Positions 43,448-52,784 of a stretch of DNA of 64,000 nt are shown here, one piece after another (the first letter of the stretch is position 1; each line of letters begins with the position of its first letter). The notes under the pieces are model-generated. The model had not been told where the DNA came from. It searched no databases and saw only the letters and a list, made by a program, of their open reading frames with translations. The stretch covers positions 27,710-91,709 of the forward strand of contig CASDTX010000052.1 of assembly GCA_949283695.1 (NCBI GenBank), given 5' to 3'. Source of the DNA: an uncultured Eubacteriales bacterium. Its GTDB lineage: Bacteria; Bacillota; Clostridia; Lachnospirales; Lachnospiraceae. A program made the position numbers and the translations under genes.

Positions 43448-46400
43448 TTACTCATAATCTTCTGTTCTCCACTCATCTTTCCACTCGATCCGTACCTTCT
43501 CTCCATCGAACTGAAGCGGCAGCCACACATAATCCGCTGCGGAGGTATCGGCACTTTCCAGCATGGGGCTTTCTACTACCAGACTGCGTTCCTCCGGGGC
43601 TGCCTGATATTTCTCCGGTTCATACCTGGACGCAATGACACGCTCGATCGCGTCTGCCCGCTTTGCATCCACAGGATATCCCGGTACCCAGCGGTCCGCT
43701 ATGGCAATATACAGATCCTTTTTGCCAGGTACCTGGAATACCTGGGATATCTGGCTGTTAAAGGAGGCATTTGTAATGTCATCTACATGCGGATTGTCTG
43801 TGCTTACAAATGGTTCCGTCCATGCATCCGATACGGCAGAATCGCTCTTGTTTGGAATGTACCCTGTCATTCCGGAGGTCAGCATATATTTTTTCCCGCC
43901 CCGTTCAAAGAGTGTGATGCCTTCTCTGCAAAACGGCGGATGCAGATTTTCATATTGTTTTGATACTTTCTTCTCCACCGCGAGATAATCGTCCGTCAGC
44001 TCCATTCCCACAACCCCTGCATGGTCTGCATCCATAAACAGGTAGCATTTTCCGCTTTCTTTATCCTTGACCAGATCGAAGTCTCCCACCTTCATGCCGA
44101 AGGGGCGGTAGCCTTCCTTTACGACTCGGTAGGGCCCCATAAATGCATCTGCTTCCAGGATCAGGAAACAAGCCTCCTCGCCGGACTGCTTGATCCAGCA
44201 TACATATTTCCCGGCCGCGTCACATTTGACGATATGCGGGCGGTCCACATGTTTTTCCGGATACAGCCCTGCTTTCGGATTCTCGAGATCAGGCCGGATG
44301 ATCAGCCCTAAGTCTTCCCAGTTATACAGATCCGCAGATCGGTAAGCGCGGATTCCCCATGTCCAGACCGGGCATTCCCCATCTGTGCGGTCCTTGTTTT
44401 CTCCGTACCAGTAGTAGACCCCGTCTTCGTACAGTACCGCTCCCGCGTGGGCCTGAATCCGCTTCCCCTCGGTATCCCGCCATACCTGCCCCGGATGGAA
44501 GGCAGTCAGTCTCACGCCTGGAATGAGGTTCGCTGCTTCCGCTGTCAAAGGCTGATCCTCTGTATAACAGCCTTCGTCTTCTCCATACAGTTCCAGTGCC
44601 TGAAGTGCCTGTTCCAGTTCTTGCGCTGTTTTCTCCGCTATCGCCCCTTTAGAAAAGGCAATGAGCTGACTGAGGGAAAATCCCAGGATTGCTGACTGTC
44701 CTTCTATTTTGGAACGCATTCCCGGCAGATAGCGGTCGAACAATTGTCGGCTCTCCTCATGTGCGAAAATCCGGCTCAAGCGGGACTCTGTGGAAAGCGC
44801 AATCCTCCGGCGAGGCTCTTCTTTCTTTGGCTTTTCGAATTGCTGCAGGGCTGCATTCAGCTGTCTGATCTGCTCCGGAGGAACTGTGTCACCTGCCTGC
44901 TTTAACAGACTTTCCAGCGACATCCCCGCCATCATCTTCTGCAGAGCTGCGTTCTGGTTCGCTGCCTTTGCAACATCTCCCCGGCTTGCGGTCACTTTTT
45001 CCATCATTCTGGTGATGATGGCTCCGGTTCCGGGATGGGCTGTCAGCTCTCCCATGGTATCACGGATAGAATAATATCCTTCTTTGAAATCCTCTTTGTC
45101 AAACCAGTTTGCGACATCTCCTTTCCTGCCGAAACAATAGGATGGATCCGGCTGAGCCGTCTTCTGAATGACAATCTGATCTCTGCATTCGCCGGCATCT
45201 GCGGTGATCTCATGGCTTCCCGTCAGCGGGATTTCAAACCGGAACACCTGATTTCCCGTTTTTGTCTCTGCTGCTGTTCCGTCTACGCTCAATGTGACAG
45301 AAGGCTGGTTGGAGTACACTTTGATTTCTGTTCTGTCCTCTGCCCGATTTTGATATCTGCTTCCGCAGATGTGGACAAAAGGTTCTTTGCTCCAGTATGC
45401 TTTGTAAAGATAGAATGCGTCTTTCTTGATCTTCCGGTCAAAGGTCACAAGCCCTTTCTGGTTGATTCCATTCTTTCCTCCCTCATCGCGTCCGTCTGCC
45501 GCAAAGTCAAACATGTTCCAGACATGAGTTGCCCACAGGTAAGGGCGCTCCTTTATCATCTCTAGGATATGTTCATGGTACACACACTGATAGCTCTCCG
45601 TATAGTCTCCTTTCTCCGGTGCGCTGCTCTGAAACTGGGGATTGGCGTCTGCCCCGTATTCGGAAAAGCCGATTGCCCGATCAGGATACATCGTATGATA
45701 GTTATCAAAGAATTCTTCATTTTGCTGAAGCTCCCCCAGATACCACCCATAATACAGGTTGTAGCTGTTGAGATCGGGAATGGTAAGGAGCTCATTCTCA
45801 GGCTCCAGCATAAACACATTGGCCATGGCGGTAGGCCGGGTCTTGTCCAGACGATGACACAGGTCATTGAGCAGACGGTGATTCTCAAGCAGATCCTCCG
45901 GATCCTCCACCGGACTGGCTGTAATCTCGTTCGAAAGTCCCCAGCACACAATGGAAGGATGATTATAATTCTGAAGGATCAGTTCTTTCATCTGAGACAG
46001 TGTGTTGTCCCTTCCCTGCGGCATATGCTGCGTGATATAAGGGATCTCCGCCCATACGATCATCCCAGTCTCATCGCACAAGTCATAGAATTCTTGCGCA
46101 TGCTGATAATGAGCCAGCCGGATCGTATTGGCGCCCATCTCCCGGATGATCGCCAGATCCTCCTGGTGTTCCGCGATTGTAAGGGCATTTCCCAAGCCTT
46201 CTCTGTCCTGATGGCGGCTAACGCCTCGGAGGGGATAGGAGATTCCATTCAGCAGAAAGCCTTTCTCCGGATCCATTTGAAACTTTCGGCAGCCGAAACG
46301 TGTCTCAACCCGGTCCCCACTGTCCAGAACAGCCTCTGCCATATAGAGATAGGGATTTTCCACACCATTCCATAAATGTACCCCCGGGATGGATATGGTT

Positions 46401-47089
46401 ACCGTGGCAGAGCCGTCTTTTATAACCGCCGTCTCTTCTCCGATGGTTTCCTGGCAATCATGTTCTTCACTTACTTCCATCAAATCTGTCCCTGCTTTTT
46501 TCCCTCGTACACCCTGCTCTTTGATTCCTATGGTTACAGTATGCCCTTCTGCACCTTCTGCATAGACTGTAACCTCTGTCCTGGCGTTCTCCAGCGAATC
46601 ATCCAGTTCCGGTGTCACCCGGATTCCACCAGACCCAAAATATCCCAGCGCAAAGTGCGCTTCGGGAACAATAATCAGCCGTACTTCCCGGTAGAGTCCT
46701 CCGTAGAAGGTAAAGTCTGCTTTCTGAGGATAAACCTTTGTATTCTCACTGTTATCCACTGTCACCGAGAGACTGTCCCTGCCCGTCAGGAAGTCGGTCA
46801 GGTCCGCCCGGAAGGTAGAGTAACCTCCTTCATGACATGCGATCTTCTGCCCATTCAGATACACAGCCGCACTCATTGCTGCACCGGTGATCTCCAGCCA
46901 TACACGGCTCCCATCTGTTGGACGCGGAATCTCCAGGTCATGGGTATAGCTACAGGTGCCTCTATAGTAATCATTTCCGCCGTCCTGCCCGTCCACATTG
47001 TTCCAGGTATGGGGCAGGGAAACTGTTTCCACATTGCCTTTTGTCTTCTCAAAGAGCCAGTTCTCTTTCAAAGGTATTACCTTACGCAT
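43448..47089 (-). CDS. GH2-GH43 fusion glycoside hydrolase with two helical modules as linker
   Basis: The 1213-residue protein has a GH2 part (residues 1-650): jelly-roll DYYRGTCSYTHDL, GVSRHQDREGLG, acid/base Glu388 in CWGLSNEIT and nucleophile Glu477 in GFSEYGAD. Two helical modules follow (about 671-752 and 764-835). Then comes a GH43-type five-bladed propeller (855-1190) opening IQAHAGAVLYEDGVYYWYGE, a pattern found in GH43 galactanase-like subgroups. It would pair beta-galactosidase-type and arabinosidase/galactanase-type activities in one cytoplasmic chain. AAAGGAG sets the start at 47089. It overlaps the upstream GH3 gene by 8 bp. Confidence 0.9.
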   Translation of the reverse strand: MRKVIPLKENWLFEKTKGNVETVSLPHTWNNVDGQDGGNDYYRGTCSYTHDLEIPRPTDGSRVWLEITGAAMSAAVYLNGQKIACHEGGYSTFRADLTDFLTGRDSLSVTVDNSENTKVYPQKADFTFYGGLYREVRLIIVPEAHFALGYFGSGGIRVTPELDDSLENARTEVTVYAEGAEGHTVTIGIKEQGVRGKKAGTDLMEVSEEHDCQETIGEETAVIKDGSATVTISIPGVHLWNGVENPYLYMAEAVLDSGDRVETRFGCRKFQMDPEKGFLLNGISYPLRGVSRHQDREGLGNALTIAEHQEDLAIIREMGANTIRLAHYQHAQEFYDLCDETGMIVWAEIPYITQHMPQGRDNTLSQMKELILQNYNHPSIVCWGLSNEITASPVEDPEDLLENHRLLNDLCHRLDKTRPTAMANVFMLEPENELLTIPDLNSYNLYYGWYLGELQQNEEFFDNYHTMYPDRAIGFSEYGADANPQFQSSAPEKGDYTESYQCVYHEHILEMIKERPYLWATHVWNMFDFAADGRDEGGKNGINQKGLVTFDRKIKKDAFYLYKAYWSKEPFVHICGSRYQNRAEDRTEIKVYSNQPSVTLSVDGTAAETKTGNQVFRFEIPLTGSHEITADAGECRDQIVIQKTAQPDPSYCFGRKGDVANWFDKEDFKEGYYSIRDTMGELTAHPGTGAIITRMMEKVTASRGDVAKAANQNAALQKMMAGMSLESLLKQAGDTVPPEQIRQLNAALQQFEKPKKEEPRRRIALSTESRLSRIFAHEESRQLFDRYLPGMRSKIEGQSAILGFSLSQLIAFSKGAIAEKTAQELEQALQALELYGEDEGCYTEDQPLTAEAANLIPGVRLTAFHPGQVWRDTEGKRIQAHAGAVLYEDGVYYWYGENKDRTDGECPVWTWGIRAYRSADLYNWEDLGLIIRPDLENPKAGLYPEKHVDRPHIVKCDAAGKYVCWIKQSGEEACFLILEADAFMGPYRVVKEGYRPFGMKVGDFDLVKDKESGKCYLFMDADHAGVVGMELTDDYLAVEKKVSKQYENLHPPFCREGITLFERGGKKYMLTSGMTGYIPNKSDSAVSDAWTEPFVSTDNPHVDDITNASFNSQISQVFQVPGKKDLYIAIADRWVPGYPVDAKRADAIERVIASRYEPEKYQAAPEERSLVVESPMLESADTSAADYVWLPLQFDGEKVRIEWKDEWRTEDYE

Positions 47090-49589
47090 TATCTCCACTC
47101 CTTTTATTTCTATCTTGCTGAACGGACTCCGTCCGTGCCTTTAACATAATCCGCAGCACTCTGGCGGCACTCTTTCTCACGCACGTCTCCGATATCTTTC
47201 CTTCGTGCATCGCGTTTCTGATCTCTTCCGCCTCCTCTGCTGCCCCCGGCATAACGAGATCATTTCCTGCGGGAGCACATTGCACAGCATCTGCCGCCGA
47301 GGCATTACAGCTGCCCCAGTCCGTCATTACCAGACCCTGATAGCCCCACTCGCACCGCAGGATATTCGTAAGCAGATCATGACTGTTGGGAGTATAGACA
47401 TGGTTGATCATATTATATGAGCTCATCACGCCATGCGGCTGTGATTCCTTTACAGCATACTCAAATCCTCGCAGATGAATCTCCCGCAGAGCCCGCTCAC
47501 TTACGTTGCTGCTGCTGTGATTGCGGTTATCTTCGGCATCATTGCAGGCAAAGTGCTTGATCACAGTACCAAGTCCTTCTGTCGACTGGACACCCCGGGT
47601 GACAGCAGCCGCACACAGTCCGGACAGGAGAGGATCTTCACTGTAATATTCAAAATTCCTGCCGCCCAGGGGATTCCGGTGAATATTCATTCCCGGCGCA
47701 AGCCATAGTGTAATGCCGAACGCCTCCATCTCTTTTGCCGTCCCTTTCCCGATCTCCTCCAGCAGTTCCAGATTCCAGGACTGAGCCAGCAGCATCTCCA
47801 CCGGCCAGGCAGTGGCATAGCGGTACACAATCTTTCCGCCCGCCGGAATCATCCGGGCAGCATAGGCTTTCATCATCCCCCAGTTGTAACGTTCTGGGAT
47901 GACGGCGACGGCAAATTTCCCGCCGCCCATATATTTCACTTTATTGGCAATATTGATTCCCGCCGGTCCGTCAGACATCACCACATTCCGAATGCCATCT
48001 GCAAGAAGAGCCGTTGTAGTCTTCCCTCCTGCTCCAGATATCTCAAGGGTGCCCTCCGGCGGATTCTGGAGATCACCGCCCCGAAGGAACTCCGCCCATT
48101 TGTCCGGGCCGAGCCTGTCTAAAATCGCTTTCTCTTCCTCTGTTTCGATGAATTCTGGTTCCCGATAGTCCACTGTCTGTGCCGCAACTGCTGTATCGTC
48201 CAGCAGAAGAACCGGGATATCCCAGCTGCTTTCTGCGCCGTTTGATCCTGCCTTCAGCGGAGCAAATGTCTCCAACCGGTCCACCGGCGTACACTGATTG
48301 GCGCACTGCTGTGTGACGATATCCCCCTCAAGCCTGATAACAGCTGCGGGCTCTGTATTTCGGGAAGAATTACCAACTCTTATGATGTAATCGCCCTGCT
48401 CCAGTATCCAGGCGGCTGTCTCTTCAGCATAAGAAGCCATTCGGCTTACATCGAATTGAATTGAAACCACTTCGCTTTCTCCCGGTGCAAGGAGCTTCGT
48501 TTTTGCAAATCCTGCCAGACTCTGGTATTCCTTAGCGAGTTTCCCCTGAGGCGCAGATGCGTACACCTGCACAACCTCTCTGCCCGCATACTGATTTCCC
48601 GTGTTCGTCACACAGACAGAGAGCCTGATTTCGTCTCCTTCCAGAGCTGCTTCCAGGCACTTCATCTGAAAGGTTGTATAAGACAAACCATATCCGAACG
48701 GATACCGGACCTCCTTCTGAAAGCTGTCATAATAGCGGTAACCCACATAGATACCCTCATGGTAATATTCATTATCCAGATCTCCGTTCATATAGGAAAA
48801 ACCTTCCCCAAAAGGAACATCCTCATAATGCTGCATTACCGTGGAAGCAAGTTTGCCGGAGAAGTTCACCTTGCCGGAGAGAAGATTCGCCAGAGCATTT
48901 CCCCCTTCTTCTCCGCCCTGCACATAGTTTACCACTGCATCGATACCGGGAATTTCTTCCACAAAACTCATATCCACCCCACCTCCGATATTGATAACCA
49001 CGATGGTATGTTTATAAGCCGCGCCTACTTTCGTGAGATGATCCCGCTCTATATCAGTAAGAAGATAATCCCCCGGTTCAAGTCTCCGGTCGTTTCCTTC
49101 TCCCGCCTGACGCATCAAAACGTAGACACAAGACTCCGTATCGCTCGTTTCAATATCCTCGTCGGCAATCATCCGGCCGCTGGGATAACGGTACACATAA
49201 GAATGGGCTTTCGGGATGATTTCCATAGGATTGGTCATTCCTTTGATCTGTTCTTCTACCATAGCCACATATGCCTGATAGGTTTCTTCATACTCCCGGT
49301 CATAATCGTCAAGCCAGGCTCTGGTGGTAATTTCATAGCCCGCATTTCGCAGGCCTTCCTCTATAGTCACTGAATAACGCTCTTCAACACTCCCGCTTCC
49401 AAGACCGCCTTTAACTGTTTTCCTGGCACCCATCCCATAGAGTGCCAGTTTGCCGGGACAGATTGGAAGTGCTCCGTCATTTTTCAACAGAACGATGGAC
49501 TCCTCCGCCGCCTGGCGTGCAAGCGTCCGGTTGGCAAGTTCTAATTCCGTTTCTTTCTCCCCGAGATTTCCATATAATTTTTCTTCCAC
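47082..49589 (-). CDS. Circularly permuted GH3 glycoside hydrolase (cytoplasmic)
   Basis: The 835-residue protein begins with the GH3 C-terminal alpha/beta domain (ARQAAEESIVLLKNDGALPI) and Fn3 domain (YPFGYGLSYTTFQMKCLE). The barrel comes second (SDGPAGINI, NIHRNPLGGRNFEYYSEDPL, VIKHFACNDAEDNRNH), with nucleophile Asp757 in GLVMTDWG. There is no signal peptide or membrane helix. Start is GTG with AAAGGG upstream. It is second in the operon, 6 nt after the GPH symporter gene. The substrate is probably a beta-glucoside or beta-xyloside. Confidence 0.9.
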   Translation of the reverse strand: MEEKLYGNLGEKETELELANRTLARQAAEESIVLLKNDGALPICPGKLALYGMGARKTVKGGLGSGSVEERYSVTIEEGLRNAGYEITTRAWLDDYDREYEETYQAYVAMVEEQIKGMTNPMEIIPKAHSYVYRYPSGRMIADEDIETSDTESCVYVLMRQAGEGNDRRLEPGDYLLTDIERDHLTKVGAAYKHTIVVINIGGGVDMSFVEEIPGIDAVVNYVQGGEEGGNALANLLSGKVNFSGKLASTVMQHYEDVPFGEGFSYMNGDLDNEYYHEGIYVGYRYYDSFQKEVRYPFGYGLSYTTFQMKCLEAALEGDEIRLSVCVTNTGNQYAGREVVQVYASAPQGKLAKEYQSLAGFAKTKLLAPGESEVVSIQFDVSRMASYAEETAAWILEQGDYIIRVGNSSRNTEPAAVIRLEGDIVTQQCANQCTPVDRLETFAPLKAGSNGAESSWDIPVLLLDDTAVAAQTVDYREPEFIETEEEKAILDRLGPDKWAEFLRGGDLQNPPEGTLEISGAGGKTTTALLADGIRNVVMSDGPAGINIANKVKYMGGGKFAVAVIPERYNWGMMKAYAARMIPAGGKIVYRYATAWPVEMLLAQSWNLELLEEIGKGTAKEMEAFGITLWLAPGMNIHRNPLGGRNFEYYSEDPLLSGLCAAAVTRGVQSTEGLGTVIKHFACNDAEDNRNHSSSNVSERALREIHLRGFEYAVKESQPHGVMSSYNMINHVYTPNSHDLLTNILRCEWGYQGLVMTDWGSCNASAADAVQCAPAGNDLVMPGAAEEAEEIRNAMHEGKISETCVRKSAARVLRIMLKARTESVQQDRNKRSGDNA

Positions 49590-49595
49590 AGATAC

Positions 49596-51374
49596 TTACC
49601 CTTTCTTTGCACGTTTTGCTGCCTTTGCTTCCGCTTTGGCTTTCCTTGCAGCACGCTTTTCTAAAACTTTCTGATTCTCTGTTTCAAAATCAAGCCCCTT
49701 CTTTGCACAGGCTTCTTTCAGCTCTCTGATGCGGTTTTCCTCCGCAATCCTCTCCTGCTCTTCAATCTCCCTGCGCTCCTGCTCTTCTGCAGGTATGTAT
49801 TCAATTCCCTTTTCAGCACATTCCGCAACCTTGCGCTCCTGAAGTTCCTTTGAGACCTCAGACAGATGTTTCTCCAGATTGAAGAAAAAGCAGAATACCA
49901 TAAAGATGATAAGTCCGATCAAAATGTATGTTCCCTGATAAGCAATGTTGATCCATCCCGCCGCCGCTGCAGGCTGATCCGCGTACAGAGCGATCCCGGA
50001 TGCATCGGTACCGATCTGGACCGGCTGGATATAACCGGTTATCATAAGTCCAAGGTTAAACAGCCCCTGGGCAATCCCTACCGCAAACATCATACCGGCA
50101 CTGTACACGCCGCCGGAGAGGCCGTCGCAGCGAACTTTAGATTTCCACTCCACATGGTCAATCACATCCCCCAGAAAACTGGGCATTGTATAATTGAAAA
50201 ACAGAGAACCGATACCGCCCAGTGCCGTTCCGATATAGATCATCATCCGGCTGCCCGGATTCAGAAAAGCGACTACCGATCCGACTGCAGTCAAAGTACC
50301 GCCCACCCAGATGCACCGGGTACGGCCCCACTTCTTCACCAGCGGAAGCAGGAGCAGGATGCCGGGGCCCATCGGGGAAAGAGCAATCATCTGGAACGCC
50401 GCCTGAAGAGACGCTGCCTGGCCGTAAGCATTGCCCTGAAGCACCCATCCGGAATAATAGATCAAAGAAATATTCCGCATATTCGACAATATATTGGTGA
50501 CGAAAATAACCAGGACAAAGATCAGCCAGTATTTATCAGAAAGACATGCTTTTGCCTGCTTCAGAAGGGAGGCCTCCGTATGGATCTCCACCTCTTCTGC
50601 GCCGCCCACAATCCCGGTCTGTCCGCGGCGTTCTTCTGTGACACGTTCCCGGGTATAGAAGTACTGAACAAATGTACAGCATAAGCCCAGAATTCCGAAG
50701 ATTGTCATGCTGACCAGATATCCTTTCGCATTGTCGCCATGGAAAGCAGCACAGACAGCCGACAGAATCGTAGGGAACAAGATGGAAACCACGCCTGTAC
50801 CTACTTGGCCCACGATAGTGGCAGCCAGCGACAGGTTCTTGCGCTGGCGGACATTGCGGGTCGACACTGCCGGCATTAATTCTTTGCTCACATTCCACAT
50901 GGTGTATGCCACAGAATAATAGAGATTAAACATTACCACAACCCATATTGCCTGATACAGCGGTCTCTGGAACGGCATCCAGAACAGCAGGGCAATACAG
51001 ATCACAATAATCGGCGCTGAAATAATCAGCCACGGTCTTACCTTCCCTTGCTTACACACAGTAGAATCAATAATCTTGCTCATAATCAGATTCGTGACAG
51101 CGTCGATCATCTTCGAGGCCAGCGGGAACGTCACCATAAAAAGTCCCATCCATGCGATCTTGTCAGATGTGAATCCCAGCACATCCGTGAGATACTGATT
51201 AAAATAACTGTTGACGATGGAACTGGTCATCATCATTCCCCATACACCCAGGACATATCCCAGCCACATTTCCTTACGTGTAGTGTTGGCGGAGTTGATG
51301 TGGGAATCCCACCGGGAGCTGGTGAAAGCGTTCGCTAATAATCCCCTCTTTTTAGAAACGATATTTGTTTCCAT
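49596..51374 (-). CDS. GPH-family sugar/glycoside:cation symporter with long charged tail
   Basis: This 592-residue transporter is of the MelB/GPH major-facilitator type, with 12 helices between about residues 30 and 500 (EMWLGYVLGVWGMMMTSSIV, and the loop GKVRPWLIISAPI typical of GPH). A hydrophilic tail of about 100 residues follows, rich in Glu, Lys and Ala, ending KAEAKAAKRAKKG. It probably imports the glycosides that the downstream cytoplasmic hydrolases cut. AGGAGG decides the start at 51374. First gene of the 13-kb operon. Confidence 0.92.
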   Translation of the reverse strand: METNIVSKKRGLLANAFTSSRWDSHINSANTTRKEMWLGYVLGVWGMMMTSSIVNSYFNQYLTDVLGFTSDKIAWMGLFMVTFPLASKMIDAVTNLIMSKIIDSTVCKQGKVRPWLIISAPIIVICIALLFWMPFQRPLYQAIWVVVMFNLYYSVAYTMWNVSKELMPAVSTRNVRQRKNLSLAATIVGQVGTGVVSILFPTILSAVCAAFHGDNAKGYLVSMTIFGILGLCCTFVQYFYTRERVTEERRGQTGIVGGAEEVEIHTEASLLKQAKACLSDKYWLIFVLVIFVTNILSNMRNISLIYYSGWVLQGNAYGQAASLQAAFQMIALSPMGPGILLLLPLVKKWGRTRCIWVGGTLTAVGSVVAFLNPGSRMMIYIGTALGGIGSLFFNYTMPSFLGDVIDHVEWKSKVRCDGLSGGVYSAGMMFAVGIAQGLFNLGLMITGYIQPVQIGTDASGIALYADQPAAAAGWINIAYQGTYILIGLIIFMVFCFFFNLEKHLSEVSKELQERKVAECAEKGIEYIPAEEQERREIEEQERIAEENRIRELKEACAKKGLDFETENQKVLEKRAARKAKAEAKAAKRAKKG

Positions 51375-51462
51375 ATTCTTCCTCCTTTTGTGAAAATTGT
51401 ATAAAAGAAATATCATGTAAACCAATTGTGTCAGATAAAATAGACTTTGTATAGAGATAATC

Positions 51463-51527
51463 TTGCAAAAGCGGACACAAATCTGCTGACTTTAATAAAG
51501 AAAACAGATTTGTGTCCGCTTTTGCAA
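51463..51527. promoter_or_regulatory. Perfect 23-bp inverted repeat between the AraC and GPH genes
   Basis: TTGCAAAAGCGGACACAAAT plus CTG, and the exact reverse complement, surround a 19-nt loop. It is just after the AraC stop and about 90 bp before the operon's first gene. No clear T-run follows on the minus strand, so it may be an operator or an RNA barrier rather than a simple terminator. Confidence 0.65.
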
Positions 51528-51531
51528 AATA

Positions 51532-52770
51532 TTATTCTTCTATATGATGCTGACCTCTGGATTTTGCTCTGTATTCTGCAGGTCCTGCGCCCACGAACTG
51601 CTGAAATACTCTGGCCATATGGCTGCGTCCATAAAAGCCAAGCCTTACCGCGATATCCTGAACCGAATCCTCCGTAGTCTCCAGCAGAAGCCGGGCCCTT
51701 GCCATCCGGACGCTCTTGATATATGCATTAATACTGATCCCTGTCTCCTGCTTAAATTTATGACTGAGAGAGGATTCACTGTATCCTGCATGAGCCGCCA
51801 GTTCCGCGATCGTCAGTTTTTCTCCTATGTGATTTTCAATATAGTCCATACAGTCTTGTATTTTCCGGGAGATTCCCGGACTGCGCCTCTGGTTATGGAC
51901 GCGCCGGATAAATTCTTCGTACATTGTATGGGTAATATGCGGGATTTCTGAAAGATGTCTGCAGTTTTCTATCTGCTGAATATAAGAATCGCCTACCGTA
52001 TAAGCCAGTTCCGGAGTCAGCCCGCCCTCAATTGCAGCTCGGGTACAAAGAGAGACAAATGTCTGTCCGGAAATCTTGGCCTGACGCAGATGACCGTTTC
52101 CCTGAATCGGTACTCCTTTGCTGATAGTTGTTGCCTGATCCAGAGCTGACTTGTAATTCATATCACCGTTGCGAACCATACCTAACAGGGTCTGCTCCGC
52201 CATCCAGGTACGATACCGATCCCGGGGGCTGTCTTTCTCTGAATGTATAGTTCCCTGCATAATCTGATAGGTGACATCACTTGTATGGATCTCCTCCAGA
52301 GTAACGCAGTAATATAGCATTGCCAGATCCTTGCAGAATTCGGTGATAGGAACTGTCGGCAGAACCTGCAGATGCTCCGCGACCATCCTTGGATATGTCG
52401 ATGCCCATTCATGACCTATCCTGCGCAGTGCAGTTTCATAAATTTCCTGTCCAAGATCGTTCAGTTCTTTGCGGGAACATTCCACACTCATAGCAGGTCC
52501 GATGACATAGAAGTGTCCGCTCTGCCAGTCAGGGACAATCCCCCACAGGATGCCGGCGTCCGCGCCGGCCAGAAGCGCCCGGCAGCCATTCTCCAGACTT
52601 TCCCGGATCTTTGGCATATAATCATTTTTCGTCAGGAGTACATCATAAAACCGCTGCTCCGGGCAGCTGCTTTTCAGCACCTGCCACTGTGCATCATATT
52701 CCCAGCAGAAAAGAACGTATTTGCAGTTTATCATGCCCTGAAATAATTCCATTCGTTGGTAAAGCTCCAT
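51532..52770 (-). CDS. AraC family regulator (YesN-like C-terminal HTH)
   Basis: The 412-residue protein has an N-terminal sensor region of about 300 residues without an obvious membrane segment and a C-terminal AraC HTH pair (LTIAELAAHAGYSESSLSHK, DIAVRLGFYGRSHMARVFQQ, then VGAGPAEYR). It likely activates the GPH-GH operon located directly downstream. The start at 52770 follows GGAGGTGGC; an in-frame GTG 18 bp earlier contains that site. It lies 14 nt after the TetR gene and is probably co-transcribed. Confidence 0.88.
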   Translation of the reverse strand: MELYQRMELFQGMINCKYVLFCWEYDAQWQVLKSSCPEQRFYDVLLTKNDYMPKIRESLENGCRALLAGADAGILWGIVPDWQSGHFYVIGPAMSVECSRKELNDLGQEIYETALRRIGHEWASTYPRMVAEHLQVLPTVPITEFCKDLAMLYYCVTLEEIHTSDVTYQIMQGTIHSEKDSPRDRYRTWMAEQTLLGMVRNGDMNYKSALDQATTISKGVPIQGNGHLRQAKISGQTFVSLCTRAAIEGGLTPELAYTVGDSYIQQIENCRHLSEIPHITHTMYEEFIRRVHNQRRSPGISRKIQDCMDYIENHIGEKLTIAELAAHAGYSESSLSHKFKQETGISINAYIKSVRMARARLLLETTEDSVQDIAVRLGFYGRSHMARVFQQFVGAGPAEYRAKSRGQHHIEE

Positions 52771-52784
52771 TCCCGCCACCTCCG

